A stretch of 64,000 bases of DNA from Torreya grandis. Lineage: Eukaryota > Streptophyta > Pinopsida > Cupressales > Taxaceae. The notes beneath the pieces were generated by a model. That model ran no database searches, was not told the origin of the DNA, and worked only from the letters and a program-made list of their open reading frames with translations. The stretch covers positions 350,001-414,000 of the forward strand of contig JARHVA010005354.1 in the NCBI GenBank assembly GCA_037957365.1. Reading direction: 5' to 3'. Of this stretch, positions 24,113 to 35,280 are shown in pieces. Every line of letters starts with the position of its first letter. Position 1 is the stretch's first letter. A program made the position numbers and the translations under genes.

Positions 24113-26200
24113 GATTCAAGATTTGTAAAAGTGGGAAAGGTATATAACTAAGAGGAACAAACAAGGTCTCAATTTTTTAAATGTACAAGATTGATGTGCT
24201 ATATAATCCACAAATATCGTCTACATTTCCCCCCTTTAATCTAGTATTGAAATTGCTAGTTTAAAGGAAATGAATGCACACCTGGGTCTACAAAACATGC
24301 CTTATCTTTACATGTGCCTAACATGATTACCTTTTTGGTGACTGACCTAAAACCAAGATCATGTTACAATATATAATCAGTGCATATAATCTAGAATTGA
24401 AAATAATTGAAATATATTAAAATTGAAAGAGCAAGGTTTAGGAGTACACCTGTGTGTTGATTGAAATACCTTACCTATTGACAAGTTAATTTGAAAAATG
24501 TGTATCATTGTAAGGATCTAAAATTGATATTAGGAAAAATATAGATAAATTTGAAAAGTGAATATATCTAAGGAGACAAAGATATAGAGAGAGAAAGAAA
24601 GGCACATGCCCCCAACCTTTGAGAAAATGTGAGTTGTTACCTAGTAGTTGATATTAACTGAACTATGCAACCCAATTATAAATATAACTTGATGAGGTTA
24701 GATGATACAGTAAACTCCAACTTGAAAAATTTTAAATATTTAGTGATTTCATCACCTCAACCATACCAAAAAGAAACCAACTACTATAGTATATTAGCTC
24801 AATAAAAGTATAAAATTTAGACTGGGGTAAAAGTCCATAAGTGGTAAAAGTCCATAAAAGCATATTAAAATCTGCAATCGATTTGTATTTTGAAAAATTA
24901 AGCATAAATTTAATAATATATGAACCTTAGATATGTATCATGCTGAAATTGTGTATAACAATGGTACCAATGTGTAGAATTATGCCATAACTATGAATCT
25001 GAATCATATAACTATGTGCTTTAGCTAATTCATAAACTATGTATATGTGGAGAACATGATTCAAAATCATGTCCCCACTATATATAGATAAATTTTAAAA
25101 ATTGATTGAAGTACCACATAATGAATTAGTGTGGAGAACATACTTCCAAATCATGACCCCACTAATATGCCCCCATTTAAGGTGAGGTAAATATAGGAAT
25201 TGGTAGTAACCTCACCTCAAAAAGATAATACCACTCTATAATATGTGAATGTAACCATGTATCATATAGAAGGAATGTGTCTAGGTAGATACAACATTGA
25301 AGTGCAAATAATCTAATGTGATCACATGATGGTCTCAGATGCATGATAAATTTCATAGAAATGTCTAGATAGTAATAATACAAGTTTAATATTAAAATAA
25401 GTAAACACAAAGAACACTAAAATTCAAGTTAAAAGGTTATGGTCCAAGGATACCTCAAATAAGGGGTATGTTCACATGTCACATAATCAAAGGGACATGA
25501 CTTAGTCAAATGTACAAAAAAGTAAGGATTACATATTCAAATGTGCATACAAAAAATAATGACATATGAAAATGTCAATTAAATAATATATATGAACAGG
25601 ATCCATAAGCAAAGGATGATATTTAAATGCTAAAAAAAAATACAATAGTAAGGTAAAACACTCAAGGAAGTGCATAAAGGGAAGAATAAGTAACCAACAT
25701 AAACATGTCATAGTATCCCATGGATCAAATGTGTTAGGAAGAAATGTCAAGTGTATAGCATATCAAGTACCCTATGTAATATATAATCATGGATAAATGT
25801 ATGTGTAAGTAGATATGTTAGTTTAAACATGAGAATTAAATGTTATCATCAAAACATATAGTCTATGTGTATCAAGATAAACTAAGGTAGATGTCCCTAA
25901 TGTCTGTATGACATGAGTATAGGGAAAGCCTAATATCAAAAATAGGAATAAATCATGTCTTTATGTATGCCTATATCATACTCAAGTAATTATTTATGTG
26001 TATGTATAAGTAATTGAGTATTTCATCCATCAACATGGACCTAATAATAGATGCCAAAGATCTAATAGAACATGTAGGCGCAAAAAATATTTTTGGTTTT
26101 TTTAATGTTTTTTATTTTTTGGTATTTTAAAATGTTTGAAAAGGAAATATCATCTTATGATTCCATATAATGGATGGTCATAGACATCTCCCCATTAATA
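24113..26200. other. Non-coding AT-rich DNA
   Basis: No recognisable gene. It holds a short tandem repeat of GGTAAAAGTCCATAA at about 24,827 and 24,843, and the duplicated hairpin listed separately. Minus-strand open frames at 25,177-25,410 and 25,529-25,750 have no domain and a composition expected of antisense purine-rich DNA. This may be untranslated or LTR DNA of the minus-strand gypsy fragment that follows, but no LTR pair was found. Confidence 0.5.
25047..25162. repeat. Duplicated hairpin, 32 bp, copies 84 bp apart
   Basis: GTGGAGAACATGATTCAAAA... at 25,047-25,078 ends ...AATCATGTCCCCAC, so its arms are complementary apart from one or two mismatches. The second copy at 25,131-25,162 starts GTGGAGAACATACTTCC and ends CCCCAC. 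Both copies are followed by TA. Such a compact stem is typical of LTR or miniature-element ends, but no element could be delimited. Confidence 0.7.
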
Positions 26201-26559
26201 AATTTGTGTAATAATCTTGTGACACTCTCGAGGAACATGTATTGTTTTAATATCAGTCATTGCAATTTTGGTTTGTAAAATAGGACTTTGTGGTCGTGAA
26301 TTAGTAGTAGGCATAATAGGAGTAGGGGTTCATGGAACCCATCATTGAGTACTTTATGGTTTATTTGTAATGAACATAATAGGAACATGTGTAGGTGATT
26401 TATATATTTGAATATGGTTCGTAGTAGATGGGGATTATGTAAAATTTACTATACGTCTCTGATGTTATGGTCTCTCAAGTACTAATCACTTAGTAAATGG
26501 GATTGACTATTGCTTACCATTTTATGGTGAATGAGACTTAGTAGGATTGGTAATAAACT

Positions 26560-27125
26560 ATTTGGGTATATTTTTTTCTTATTCAACGGGATGCTCATAT
26601 GGAATTCTATCAATTGTAATTACCTAATTGACATGAATATATTTAACACATCCATGCACTGTAGAGGGTACTATTCAAAGTGTATGAATCCAAGGTCTCC
26701 CTAACATATTAAAGTTGCTTGTGGGAGTTATAACCAAAAAGGTAGTAACCACATGTGTAATAATGACATGTAAAGATAGGTTAATCTCACCAAGTACCTT
26801 TGGGATGTCCCATCAAGTACTCTAATTGATCTAGTGGAATGATGTAAATCATGATGAGTATAACCCAAGTGCATAAGTAATGTCATGGTGAAAACATTCT
26901 CATTTGAAATGATATCAATCATAACACTATTCATAAGGTTTTTATTAGGGTATACTCTAATAGATAAAGAATGAAGATTAGATTCATCATCCTTAATCTC
27001 ATTATCATAGAAAACAAAAGAAGGTTTCTGAACCATAGGAGGTATATGCCACATGTAAGTACCAATAACCCCATATAGTGTGTGCCCATAATGTGATGGA
27101 TGAGTATGGGTATTATATACCATTT
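26560..27125 (-). pseudogene. Gypsy protease-region fragment
   Basis: The minus strand has a 131-codon frame (26,728-27,123) with VMIDIISNENVFTMTLLMHL near residues 67-86 and an STRSIRVLDGTSQRYL block near residues 96-111. It is followed in the same reading direction (about 26,640-26,700) by a LGRPWIH block and a VPSTVH block. This is the layout of the retropepsin-like region of plant gypsy elements: catalytic loop, flap-like turn, then LGRPWIH. The catalytic loop, normally an Asp-Gly/Ser-Gly type, is replaced by IDIISNE, so activity is unlikely. No reverse transcriptase follows at lower coordinates, so the fragment is truncated. Confidence 0.7.
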
Positions 27126-28210
27126 TAACTTTGGGTTCCTTTTTATAATTGTCTTGTAAAGGATTTTTAAATATTTTTTGCTTTTGGTGATTACTAGGTT
27201 ATGAACCTGATTCTTTCAAAGGATCCTTAAATATAAGATTTTAGTCAAGATAAGATATTAGATCTGATTTAAGGTAAAATTTCTATTTTATAATGTATTT
27301 GTCTTTGATGATAATCATAATAAGCATTCACATCATATCTTTTGGGTATATGTCTATTTATATCAACCTTGATAAGATGAGGGAGAGATATAAACTAAAA
27401 ATATAGTAACAATAGGTGTAATGAAGCTAGGGACTCAGTTAAATGGGAGGAATATCTCCTTGGTGTATTTAATAAAACAAAATCATTAGGATACTATAAA
27501 ACTATCCATGGTGGTTATTTCCTTTTTAGGGTCAAGAAGTCTTACCTTATAACTTGGTTTGATCATAAAATTGGTACTATATGTAGATGCAGTTGGCATG
27601 TTTGATACATAATTGGTATGATCCACACTTATAATAATTGGAAAATTTGTAGACAATAATGAAGATAAACACAAAACAACAGATGTTGGTGGACCAAGAT
27701 GTACAAATATGAAATATATACAAAAATAGAATACCCTTAAGGTAGGGAAATACCATACAATACTCCTTTAGGAAGAAATAACTCCACAATATCTCTTCAA
27801 GTGGGAAACCTCCAATATCCTCTTACAATAGAAGACTCAATGATTAATTTATACCTTTAAAATTATAATTATCTATTTTATATAACTCTCTCTAACTAAC
27901 AATGGATGGGTAACCTCCTAATCCCAGTGTAGACTGATCATTACCCAATGCACTAATTCCACAAGTTACTCCATTATCCTAATATATTGGACCCATATAA
28001 CTAACTAATGGGGATGTGTGCCACATATAAGTATCTCCATCAACCCATATACATTAATATATCATGTCCATAGATACATAGCATTACTTCTTTCCTTGAC
28101 ATGTTTCATCCCTGAAACATAGGAATAAACCAAATAATGAGTGTGCTTCAAATCATTGCACACTTACCTCTAATCTCGATCATCTAGTGATAAATTTTTG
28201 ATCTTGGAAG
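27126..28210. other. No gene recognised; probable gag remnant or LTR DNA
   Basis: Upstream (minus direction) of the gypsy protease fragment, so 27,130-27,450 is probably worn gag C-terminal sequence, but no motif is clear. The part at 27,880-28,110 looks compositionally like an LTR or untranslated region. Open frames of 62-70 codons here overlap one another and have no domain. Confidence 0.35.
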
Positions 28211-28238
28211 GTGATATCTCTCCAATATTTTTTCCAAA

Positions 28239-28460
28239 TTATATTGTGCTCCTATGATTCCATTCATGACCATAACTATACTGCTTTAGTGTCCACGAAT
28301 AATTATTCCTCTTGTAATTCAATGTACGATATTCCACTGCACTACTTTGATTCCATCCATGACCATAATAGGTATTCTTTGGCTTCCATGCATAGCCATA
28401 GTTATTGAAACTTTGATTTATTATATAGTAAAAGTGCTTATTATTATGACACTCCCTCAC
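28239..28460 (-). pseudogene. Aromatic/Asn-rich repeat segment of a gypsy polyprotein
   Basis: A 73-codon minus-strand frame shows related blocks YYGHGWNQSS and YSYGHEWNHRS, with a similar NYGYAWKPKN before them. At the DNA level the word GATTCCATYCATGACCATA occurs at 28,256 and 28,349, a period of 93 bp. The segment lies just after the protease-like region in the minus direction, so it would be in the protease-to-reverse-transcriptase linker. I do not recognise a named domain; function unknown. Confidence 0.4.
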
Positions 28461-28736
28461 ATGGATCCATGTTTATTTCCTCTCATGATGATGTGGGTGT
28501 CTATATACCTCAACTTTTTTAGATACTTTGACCTGATCAACCTTTTCTTCTACCTCTTCCACCATTTTCTTGGGTGATTCCTTTGTCTCTTGAGTAGATA
28601 AAGTGTTTTGCTTTGGTTGTATTATTACTTCATCTATGTCTTCATATGAATATTATACATGCTCTTCATCACCTATTTCAATCTCATCCTCATGATCTAC
28701 CTTGACTGTTATTGGTGCCTTTCCCACTATGATATT

Positions 28737-29100
28737 CTATAAAGTGACCTTTTTTTTCCTGTACCAAAACTTCATGAAATTTTTATGAACATTAATATTG
28801 ATTATTCTCAAAGTATCTAACCATGGATATCTAAGAACCATATTCACATCATCCATATCCAAAGCATAAAAATCTAGATGAAAAACACATTTTTCCATAA
28901 TAAGTTTCAAATCTTTAAACACTCAAATATTCACCCTCTACTTGAACCTCCTTGATATTATTTTCTTGAACATGTAGATACTTGGCCACATTCATGTTGA
29001 CGAGGTTATATTTGTTGGTAGGGTTTCTAGACACAACAACCTTATTATTTTGAATGCATCCATGAAATTGAAAAATTGACTTGATTTTTTTTAGAACCAA
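28737..29100 (-). pseudogene. Gypsy retropepsin-like remnant
   Basis: Two minus-strand frames, 28,915-29,100 and 28,737-28,922, join through a frameshift at about 28,918. The first has NLVNMNVAKYLHV followed by a VQVEGEY segment. The second has FKDLKLIMEKCVFHLDFYAL, then a VLRYPWLDTL block and a NFMKFWYRKKKVTL block. This order (NFIN-type helix, flap, LDFYALDMDDV, GxPWL) is typical of gypsy proteases. The catalytic DSG position just before NLVNMN reads SRNPT, so the active site is lost. Followed upstream by an acidic linker and then cut off at the gypsy-A LTR. Confidence 0.75.
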
Positions 29101-29109
29101 ATTATTTGA

Positions 29110-29227
29110 ACCCTTATTATCTAATTCTTCTTCTTCTTCTTCTTCACTTGCATGTTCTTCCTCATTATCATTATTTTATTCCAATAATTTTTCTTTTTCA
29201 ACATATTCATTTTCTTCTTCATTACTG
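29110..29227 (-). pseudogene. Glutamate-rich linker of the minus-strand gypsy fragment
   Basis: The plus strand is a run of TTC/CTT triplets, which on the minus strand reads as repeated Glu/Asp/Asn codons. Acidic linkers before the protease are common in plant gypsy polyproteins. It ends exactly at the first base of the gypsy-A 5' LTR, so the rest of that element's gag was lost or lies elsewhere. Confidence 0.5.
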
Positions 29228-29661
29228 TGGTGGAGACTTTGGGCTACACTTCATTCTATGGTGTCCTTTGTTCTTAATCAATAGGAGAAACAATGAAAGA
29301 CTTTATGTTTTCATGGGTTTCTTGTGGATCCAGTTACTACCCAGGAAGGAATCCTACTGTTTACTGAATATTGTTTTTGAAAGAAGAGAAGTGCCTTCAG
29401 TAATTACACATAATTCTCATTTGTTCTATGAACATCATCTCTGAAAAAAGAGAGATGGATGGTATGATTTCACCCCTAAGTCTATTTTCAGCTTATATTA
29501 GTATATTATAGTTTATAGGGAACCTCCCCTTATTGAGAGGAGAGATTTATCTCATTCTGGTTGTGGTCACCACATCCATTTTGCCATATAAATCTCCTTA
29601 TGTTGTGGTTGATATAACCATTTTATTGTCAGTTAGTTGATGAAAAAATATTCACCCAATA
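29228..29661 (+). repeat. 5' LTR of gypsy-A
   Basis: 434 bp, beginning TGGTGGAGACTTTGGG and matching 44,082-44,516 along its length. The end reads CACCCAATA, where the 3' copy has CACCCAACA, so a canonical CA end has mutated to TA. It supplies promoter and polyadenylation signals in this kind of element. The sequence to its left is a different, minus-strand gypsy fragment. Confidence 0.85.
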
Positions 29662-29667
29662 GTTTTT

Positions 29668-29685
29668 TGGTGACTCCACTGGGGA
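29668..29685 (+). other. Primer-binding site of gypsy-A
   Basis: TGGTGACTCCACTGGGGA lies 6 bp after the 5' LTR. It is close to the TGGCGACTCTGCTGGGGA form that many Tat/Ogre-type plant gypsy elements use to anneal an arginine tRNA 3' end. The tRNA assignment is from family knowledge, not checked. Confidence 0.75.
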
Positions 29686-30001
29686 AGAATGAGCAGTTTC
29701 AAGCCTCAAGCTTCAATTGAAGTAGTTCCAGTTCTTTTCCATTTCCATTTCACACTCTGGTAGATCCACCATACATGCGAAGCCAAAGAGCTCAAGGTAT
29801 TGCTGACCCTATATTTTAGTTAGTGCAGCTGAATAATTTTGATATCTTTCCTCTACCATCTTTCCTTCAGTGAACCAGGAGTTTTCCTCCTATAAATGTC
29901 AGGTCCCAATACTAGGCAAAGCTGCTCTTTCCTCTGTTAGTAGAGCTTTGTCTATACATATCCCATAAAGATTTATTATCCCTCCTTTCACCAGTCATAT
30001 C

Positions 30002-30697
30002 ATGGAAGCTCAAGGCCCATGGGGTAATATTTTTAGTCCTATAAATCTAACCCCACCTTTACATGAGCTACCCCATAGTTCAAGGAAGAATTTTCCCAAG
30101 TTCTATGGTGATGGGAAAGTTCATCCTGATGAATATATTGCAGCCTTTTGCATAGCTTGTGGTGTGACAAGCATTGAATATGAAGACATAGCAGTCAAAA
30201 TATTTATGAAAAAATTACAAGGTGCTACCACAGACTGGTTTTATCATTTACAAGCACAAACTATGACTGACTGGAACACTATCAAGGCCAAATTTGAGGC
30301 TAGATTCAAACTTATAGAAGATGTGCATGCCCTGTTAGCTCAGCTTATGCAAATGAAGGAGTCTCATGAACCTATGCAAGACTTCATTGCTAAGTTTGAC
30401 AAGTTGAAGAATAGGATTCCTAAAATGTTTCAGCTGACACCTGAAAATCTTAAATGCTTTTTCATCAATTCTCAGCTTCCTAAAGTGAGTCACCTGTTGA
30501 GGCAGGCTGGCCACATAGATCTTGCTGTAGCTCATATTTTGGCCACTAAGGTTGAATATGATCTTATCTTGGTAGGAAAGATAAGAAGAGATCCTAACAA
30601 AAATAAATCTTCTTCATCTTCTAAAAAAAATTCTATAGGCACCACTGATCCTATGGTGCAAAAGATAGCAAATGAATTGCTAGCTCTGAAAAAGTAA
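30002..30697 (+). pseudogene. Gypsy-A gag, N-terminal part
   Basis: A 231-codon open frame starting at ATG, the first in-frame Met after the leader. Residues 30-39 (NFPKFYGDGK), the block at 69-84 with QGATTDWFYHL, and WNTIKAKFEARF at 91-102 form the retrotransposon gag domain. The tail (about 195-215) is Lys/Ser-rich. A TAA stops it at 30,695, but the same frame continues to the copia-2 insertion point at 30,738 and resumes after it at 37,331 in the correct phase, so gag was longer. Gag assembles the particle and binds RNA. No CCHC knuckle is visible in the remaining part. Confidence 0.9.
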
Positions 30698-30733
30698 ATG
30701 GCACAAGGGATGTTTGCTCCTCCTTCTTATCAA

Positions 30734-30738
30734 GATAT
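30734..30738 (+). repeat. Target-site duplication of copia-2, left copy
   Basis: GATAT immediately before the copia-2 5' LTR, repeated exactly at 37,326-37,330. Removing one copy plus the element restores the gypsy-A gag reading phase, which confirms both the boundaries and the insertion site. Confidence 0.9.
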
Positions 30739-31208
30739 TATTAGTGTAGGTTTTTAATTTTCCCTAGTTTTTTAATTAGGGAAATTGTATTTCTTGTGCA
30801 TACATGGAGTTTTCCTACATTTGTGGGATAGGCTAGCTTATGTGGAGGTGTGTGTCATAGATGTGTCATAGGTGTCATAAGAATGCCATAAGTAACTCCC
30901 TTGATGGGAGTTACTTCTCTATTCTTAGCACCTTGTCACCACCTTTCATGGAGGAGTTATAGTCTATTCTTGGGGTGCCTTGTCCACCTTTTGTGGAGGA
31001 GTTACTTACGTACTGTCCTATATGTATTCCTCACTTTGGCCATCTCATGTTGATCAAATTTTGATTTTCTCCATTTTGTCTTGTGCATTTTAGCTTCTTG
31101 TATAATTTCAAATTGTTTTAGAATCTATGTGGTGTGCACTTGTTTCATCTCATGTGATCATGTCTCCATTGCATTCGCATTATCCAAATTTTGGTAACAA
31201 CTCCGATA
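30739..31208 (+). repeat. 5' LTR of copia-2
   Basis: 470 bp, from TATTAGTGTAGG to ACTCCGATA. It holds an internal inverted repeat AAGTAACTCCC / GGGAGTTACTT (about 30,890-30,915), which can form a stem. It differs from the 3' LTR by an extra 11 bp in a GTGTCATAG-type microrepeat near 30,855. TA...TA ends are inferred from the GATAT target duplication. Confidence 0.9.
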
Positions 31209-31222
31209 TGGTATCAGAGCCA
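31209..31222 (+). other. Primer-binding site of copia-2
   Basis: TGGTATCAGAGCCA, the standard initiator-methionine tRNA 3'-end complement used by plant copia elements. It begins directly at the base after the LTR, with no spacer. Confidence 0.95.
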
Positions 31223-32589
31223 CTCTAGTAATCGTATGTCTGGTTATGCTATTCTAAAATTCTTACTTTGCTTTATTAGTATTTTTTTTGTTTAATTCCA
31301 TTGTTTTGGTAGAGTTTTTTGAAAACTCATGCAAATCCATACGAAAACTTGTTCAAAAAATTACTTCTGAGTTAGAATATGCCAAGACATCTTATCTAGA
31401 TCTGTTGTGGCTTTAGCAAAGGCAATAGAATTTATTTTCTTTTGGTCATTCTATAGGAAAAAGATAAGATCTCTGCAATCTGGTTTTCTTCTTGGATGTT
31501 GGAGGGGCTGACTTTGTTGCAAGCTACTGGGGCCACCCTTATTGCAAGATTCTTCATACCTCTAACCTGTGCACCACCTTTGCTGTGAGCTGCTTGCTGA
31601 GTTTAGTTTTTTTGGTGAGGGTGCTAAACACTCTTCTGGTCAACAACACCTTTAGCAACACCTTCAGTAATGCCTTTAACACTCCATGCAACAGTCCATG
31701 CAGCAGTCTAGGCACAACCAGATCCTTCTGCCATGCCATAGTCCTTCCAGCAAGGCACCATCAGCCGTATGGCGTCCAACAGGTATACAAATTTTTCTTT
31801 TGTCTTTTTTGCAAGCAAAATTTGGACTGTGCTTTTTTGGCACCCCTTCCTTGCTTGGCGTCCCATGTGGGCCCTTGGATACTTGGCATCCATTCATTCT
31901 GTCTTTGCTTTATTTTTTTAGTTAAAAATTGACTTGTAAAATAAAAATCAGTCAATTTGACTGAATATTTAGTTTTTTTAGACAGTTTGATAATTTGGGG
32001 GTTTTACATATAAAACTTGTATCTTCGCTTGTCGAAGACGAAGGGTGAGGCCCAGGTTGGCAGGAGGCCAATTCCCCCTCACACAAACCTCCTTTGGATT
32101 CCTCGTTCCATGCTAAATCCAATGAGTGGTTGGAATGCCACTTTCTCTCTCAAAAAAGGCATTTTTAAAAATATTTTAATGCTTTTTTTACAAAAACACT
32201 AGTTTACGAAAAAAATAAACCTTTAATATCTTGCAAACGGTAGCTCAGATTTGGGTACCATTTTTTGCAAAAGTATTTGTAATTCAATTCTCTATAGTTT
32301 AGGCTTGTTATTTGTTAAAAAAGCACTAGTTTATAAAGTGCCTAAAATTTGGGTCTCTTGGGATGCATTTTCGGCTGAGTCCGACGTCCTATTTGCTTAA
32401 GTCTTGCACTGATTGCTCTAAGACACATTCTCTAATGATCCCAACATCTTTTGAGCATGCAATTTTATATTTTGGGGAGGGGCTCAACATTTTAGGGGTG
32501 TGTGATTGCTTTTCATAACTTGCAAATATTTGCTTTCATTCTCCTTTCTGCATAATTTCACAACTTGCAATCAACACAAATTCACCTAA
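31223..32589 (+). other. Long leader of copia-2 with a 146-codon open frame
   Basis: About 1.37 kb lies between the primer site and gag, long for a copia element. It is more G+C-rich than its surroundings. A plus-strand frame at 31,492-31,932 encodes 146 residues rich in Cys, Phe and Leu, with a repeated NTFSNTFSNAFNTP segment near residues 52-65. It resembles no protein I know. Several other frames overlap it, so it may be a by-product of composition. A perfect palindrome CAGTCAATTTGACTG is at 31,949-31,963. Confidence 0.4.
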
Positions 32590-33384
32590 ATTCAACTTAA
32601 ACCCATAACACCCTTCAACTATCATGAATGGAAGGTTAAAATTTCAATCATTCTTAGAAGCAAAGGGTTGTATAGGATCACCATGGGTACTAAAGTAGAA
32701 AGCAACACTGATGCTGAAAAAGTCAAGTGGTACAACCGTAGTGATGAAGCCTACGGATTACTGAGCTTGTCCATGTCTCCAAAAATTCTCTTCCATTTAA
32801 ACTCTTCCAGGAATCCCAAAGACATATGGGACACCTTTGAACTCTTATTTAGGAAGCTTGATGAGATGAGAGGTCATAAGCTCAAAAATGAACTCATAAG
32901 TCTAAGTCCTAGCAACTTTGACACCCTAAAAGACTTCTTCTCTAAGTTTAAGGCCCTTAGATTACAATTGAAAGAATTTGGGATAGAGAAAAAAGATGAT
33001 GAACTCATTCTTTCTATTCTCACAAAGTTAAGTCCAAGCTATTCAGTCTTTGTCTCCACTTTCCATGCCACAAAAAGTGCCCTTGGCACTACATGGAAAA
33101 TGCCATCTTTGGATTCATTCATTGCCGACTTGACTAGGGAGCAAGATAAGCTAATTAAAATGGGCACAATGAAGTATACTCAACCCCAAGATTTGATATC
33201 TAGAAATGGTAAGGATAAGACTTCAACAAAGGAGAAAAAGAAAAACAACAAAAACTAGGAGAAGAAAGAAAACAACAATCCTGCCAAAAACAACACTGAG
33301 TCTTCATCCTCTAATGCTAAACCTAAGAAGGAGAAGGTTAAGTGTGCCTATTGTAAAAAGACAGGGCATGATGAACACAAATGC
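32590..33384 (+). pseudogene. Copia-2 gag with zinc knuckle
   Basis: Open in one phase from 32,590, with no surviving ATG at the start: the conserved NYHEWKVKISIILRSKG block precedes the first in-phase ATG at 32,683. The UBN2 gag domain follows (blocks EAYGLLSLSMS, PKDIWDTFELLF, LRLQLKEFGIEKKDDELILS). A TAG at 33,256-33,258 interrupts it, then the same phase continues through a Lys/Asn-rich stretch to CAYCKKTGHDEHKC (33,346-33,387), an intact CX2CX4HX4C zinc knuckle for RNA binding. It would form the virus-like particle and package element RNA. Confidence 0.9.
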
Positions 33385-33920
33385 ATGAAGAAACAAATAG
33401 CTCACCTAACTCATCTTCTAGAGAAGAACGACATAGGTGTTCCTGAGTCCATCAAGCAGAATTCATCTACCCAAGATTCTACCAAGGCAAAAGGTGAGGG
33501 TAAGGAGAAAGAAAAGGGTAAGGCCCTTGTAGCTACTACAACTTCTACAACATCATGGGTCATTGATTTGGGTGCTTCTCACCACATGGGCTCTTCACTA
33601 GTTGAGTTTTCATCTTTAGAGCCTTGTAGCATGACTTCAATTAGTTTGGGTGATGACACATCAGTTTCTACTATAGGGAGAGGGTTAGTTGAAATGGAAA
33701 GAGGAACATTCAATAATGTTCTAAGTGTTCTCTCTTTCAAATAGTCTCCTATCAGTGTACCAAATCACTCACATTGGTCAGGGCATGAGAGTTAAATTTT
33801 CACTAGATTCAGTGGCTATTAGAGAGTTGCATAGTGATACTACAGTGGCAGTGGGTAGGGCAGACTCCAAGAAAGGTTATACACCTCACATTTTACACCT
33901 AATTCTTTTCCAATAGAATT
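33385..33920 (+). pseudogene. Copia-2 protease and linker
   Basis: The phase of gag continues to 33,744. Residues WVIDLGASHHMGSS (about 33,559-33,600) are the aspartic protease active site, with Leu in place of the usual Ser/Thr after the catalytic Asp. A lost base near 33,735 shifts the frame; 33,725-33,916 is open in another phase and holds NSLLSVYQITH, the expected continuation. The phase returns at 33,922. The protease would cut the polyprotein. Changed active site plus frameshift make it dead. Confidence 0.85.
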
Positions 33921-33921
33921 T

Positions 33922-34800
33922 TTGACTCATTCAGATGGAGTTAGCAAACTATGGCATGAGCGGTTTGGCCACCTTATCTACCACTACCTTGAGCAACTTT
34001 TCAAACATGACATGGTCATTGGCTTGCCTCGTGTCCAATTGTCAAAAGGACTTTGTGAGGGGTGCTCCCTTGGGAAGCATCCCAAAGCAAAATTTGACAA
34101 AGGCAAAACTTGGAGGGCTTCACAACCTTTGGAGTTAGTCCACAGTGATGTATCGGGACCCTTTTCCAAACCATCTTTCACAAGGGCCAAGTACATCCTC
34201 ACTTTCATTGATGATTTCTCTAGGTACACTTGGATATATTTTCTCCAACAAAAGTCTGAACTGTTTGAAAATTTTCTAGATTTCAAGGCTCTTGTTGAGA
34301 AATAGAGTGAGAAATCCATCAAGATTCTTTAAACTGATAATGGAGGGGAGTATGTCAGCATCAGGTTTGAGCAGTTTTGCACCACAAGGGGGATTGACTT
34401 GCAATGCATAGTCACTTATAGTCCTTCACAAAATGGGGTTATAGAATACAAAAATAGGTTCATAAAATAGATGGGTAGCTATATGATTCACTCCAAATCC
34501 TTATCACCACAGTACTAGGCTGAAGCCATCAATTGTGCTTGCTATATTCAAAATAGGGTTCCTCACAAAGCTTTGAGAGGGATAACACCCTTTGAATCTT
34601 GGCATAAAAGGAAACCTAATGTTGAGCACCTTAGGATTTTTGGATCCCCAACCATGGCCCACATTCTGAAGAATAAATGCAAAGCTATGGAATGTCAGTC
34701 TAAGCCTTGCATCTTTGTAGGATATCTAGATGGTATTAAAGAGTATCGCCTTCTAGATCTAGTTCATGAGTTGTTCATTGAGAGAAGTGTCCATTTTTAA
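33922..34800 (+). pseudogene. Copia-2 integrase
   Basis: The open stretch 33,922-34,305 has the HHCC zinc-binding region (LWHERFGHL, then LCEGCSLGK) and the core start ELVHSDVSGPF with the first catalytic Asp. The block with TDNGGEY near 34,334-34,354 keeps the second Asp, and NGVIEYKNR near 34,435-34,460 keeps the Glu. The open stretch 34,573-34,800 holds the GITPFESW block, HLRIFGS and a KPCIFVGYLDGIKEYRLLD block, typical of the copia integrase C-terminus. Five or so stops interrupt. The catalytic triad is complete, so decay is by stops, not by active-site loss. Confidence 0.9.
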
Positions 34801-35280
34801 GAGAGTCCTAGAGAATCAACACTTGACACTTCTTCTCCCTCCTTAGATCTACTTCTTCATGATGATTCCTCATCAGATTTAGATCAGCCATAGTAGGTTC
34901 TTGAGCTAGAGACATATTCTTCTTCTTCTTTGAGTTTAGACAGTGAGGACAGTGATGTAGAGTCATCCAACTCTAGTCAGTCAGAAGATGAGGAGTTAAC
35001 ACCTGACTCACCCACTTCTGGGCCACTTTGGGCTAGACAGACACTTGATAGTGCTGGTACTTGGGCAAGAGATCCCACAAATGATAGACGTAATAGGGAG
35101 GATTTTTAGAGAGATCCACATACCTTCTTTGCTTCAGTTTTAGATCCATAGACTTTTTGAGAGGTATCAGGGGTACCTGGGTGGGATAGTGCTATGGAGG
35201 AAGAATATTCTTCCTTAATCAAAAATCACACTTGGGACTTGACTTCACTTCTTAAGGGAAGAAAGATGGTTTGATGTAGG
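34801..35280 (+). pseudogene. Copia-2 integrase to reverse-transcriptase linker
   Basis: Ser/Asp/Glu-rich reading (LDTSSPSLDLLLHDDSSSDLD near 34,827-34,890), as is usual for this variable linker. It ends with a GVPGWDSAMEEEYSSLIKN block near 35,170-35,225, which is the conserved entry to copia reverse transcriptase. At least five TAG/TGA stops occur, several at glutamine positions. Confidence 0.75.

Noticed and set aside
31554..31955. Several minus-strand open frames in the copia-2 leader
   Set aside because: They overlap one another in different frames and mirror the plus-strand 146-codon frame; no domain.
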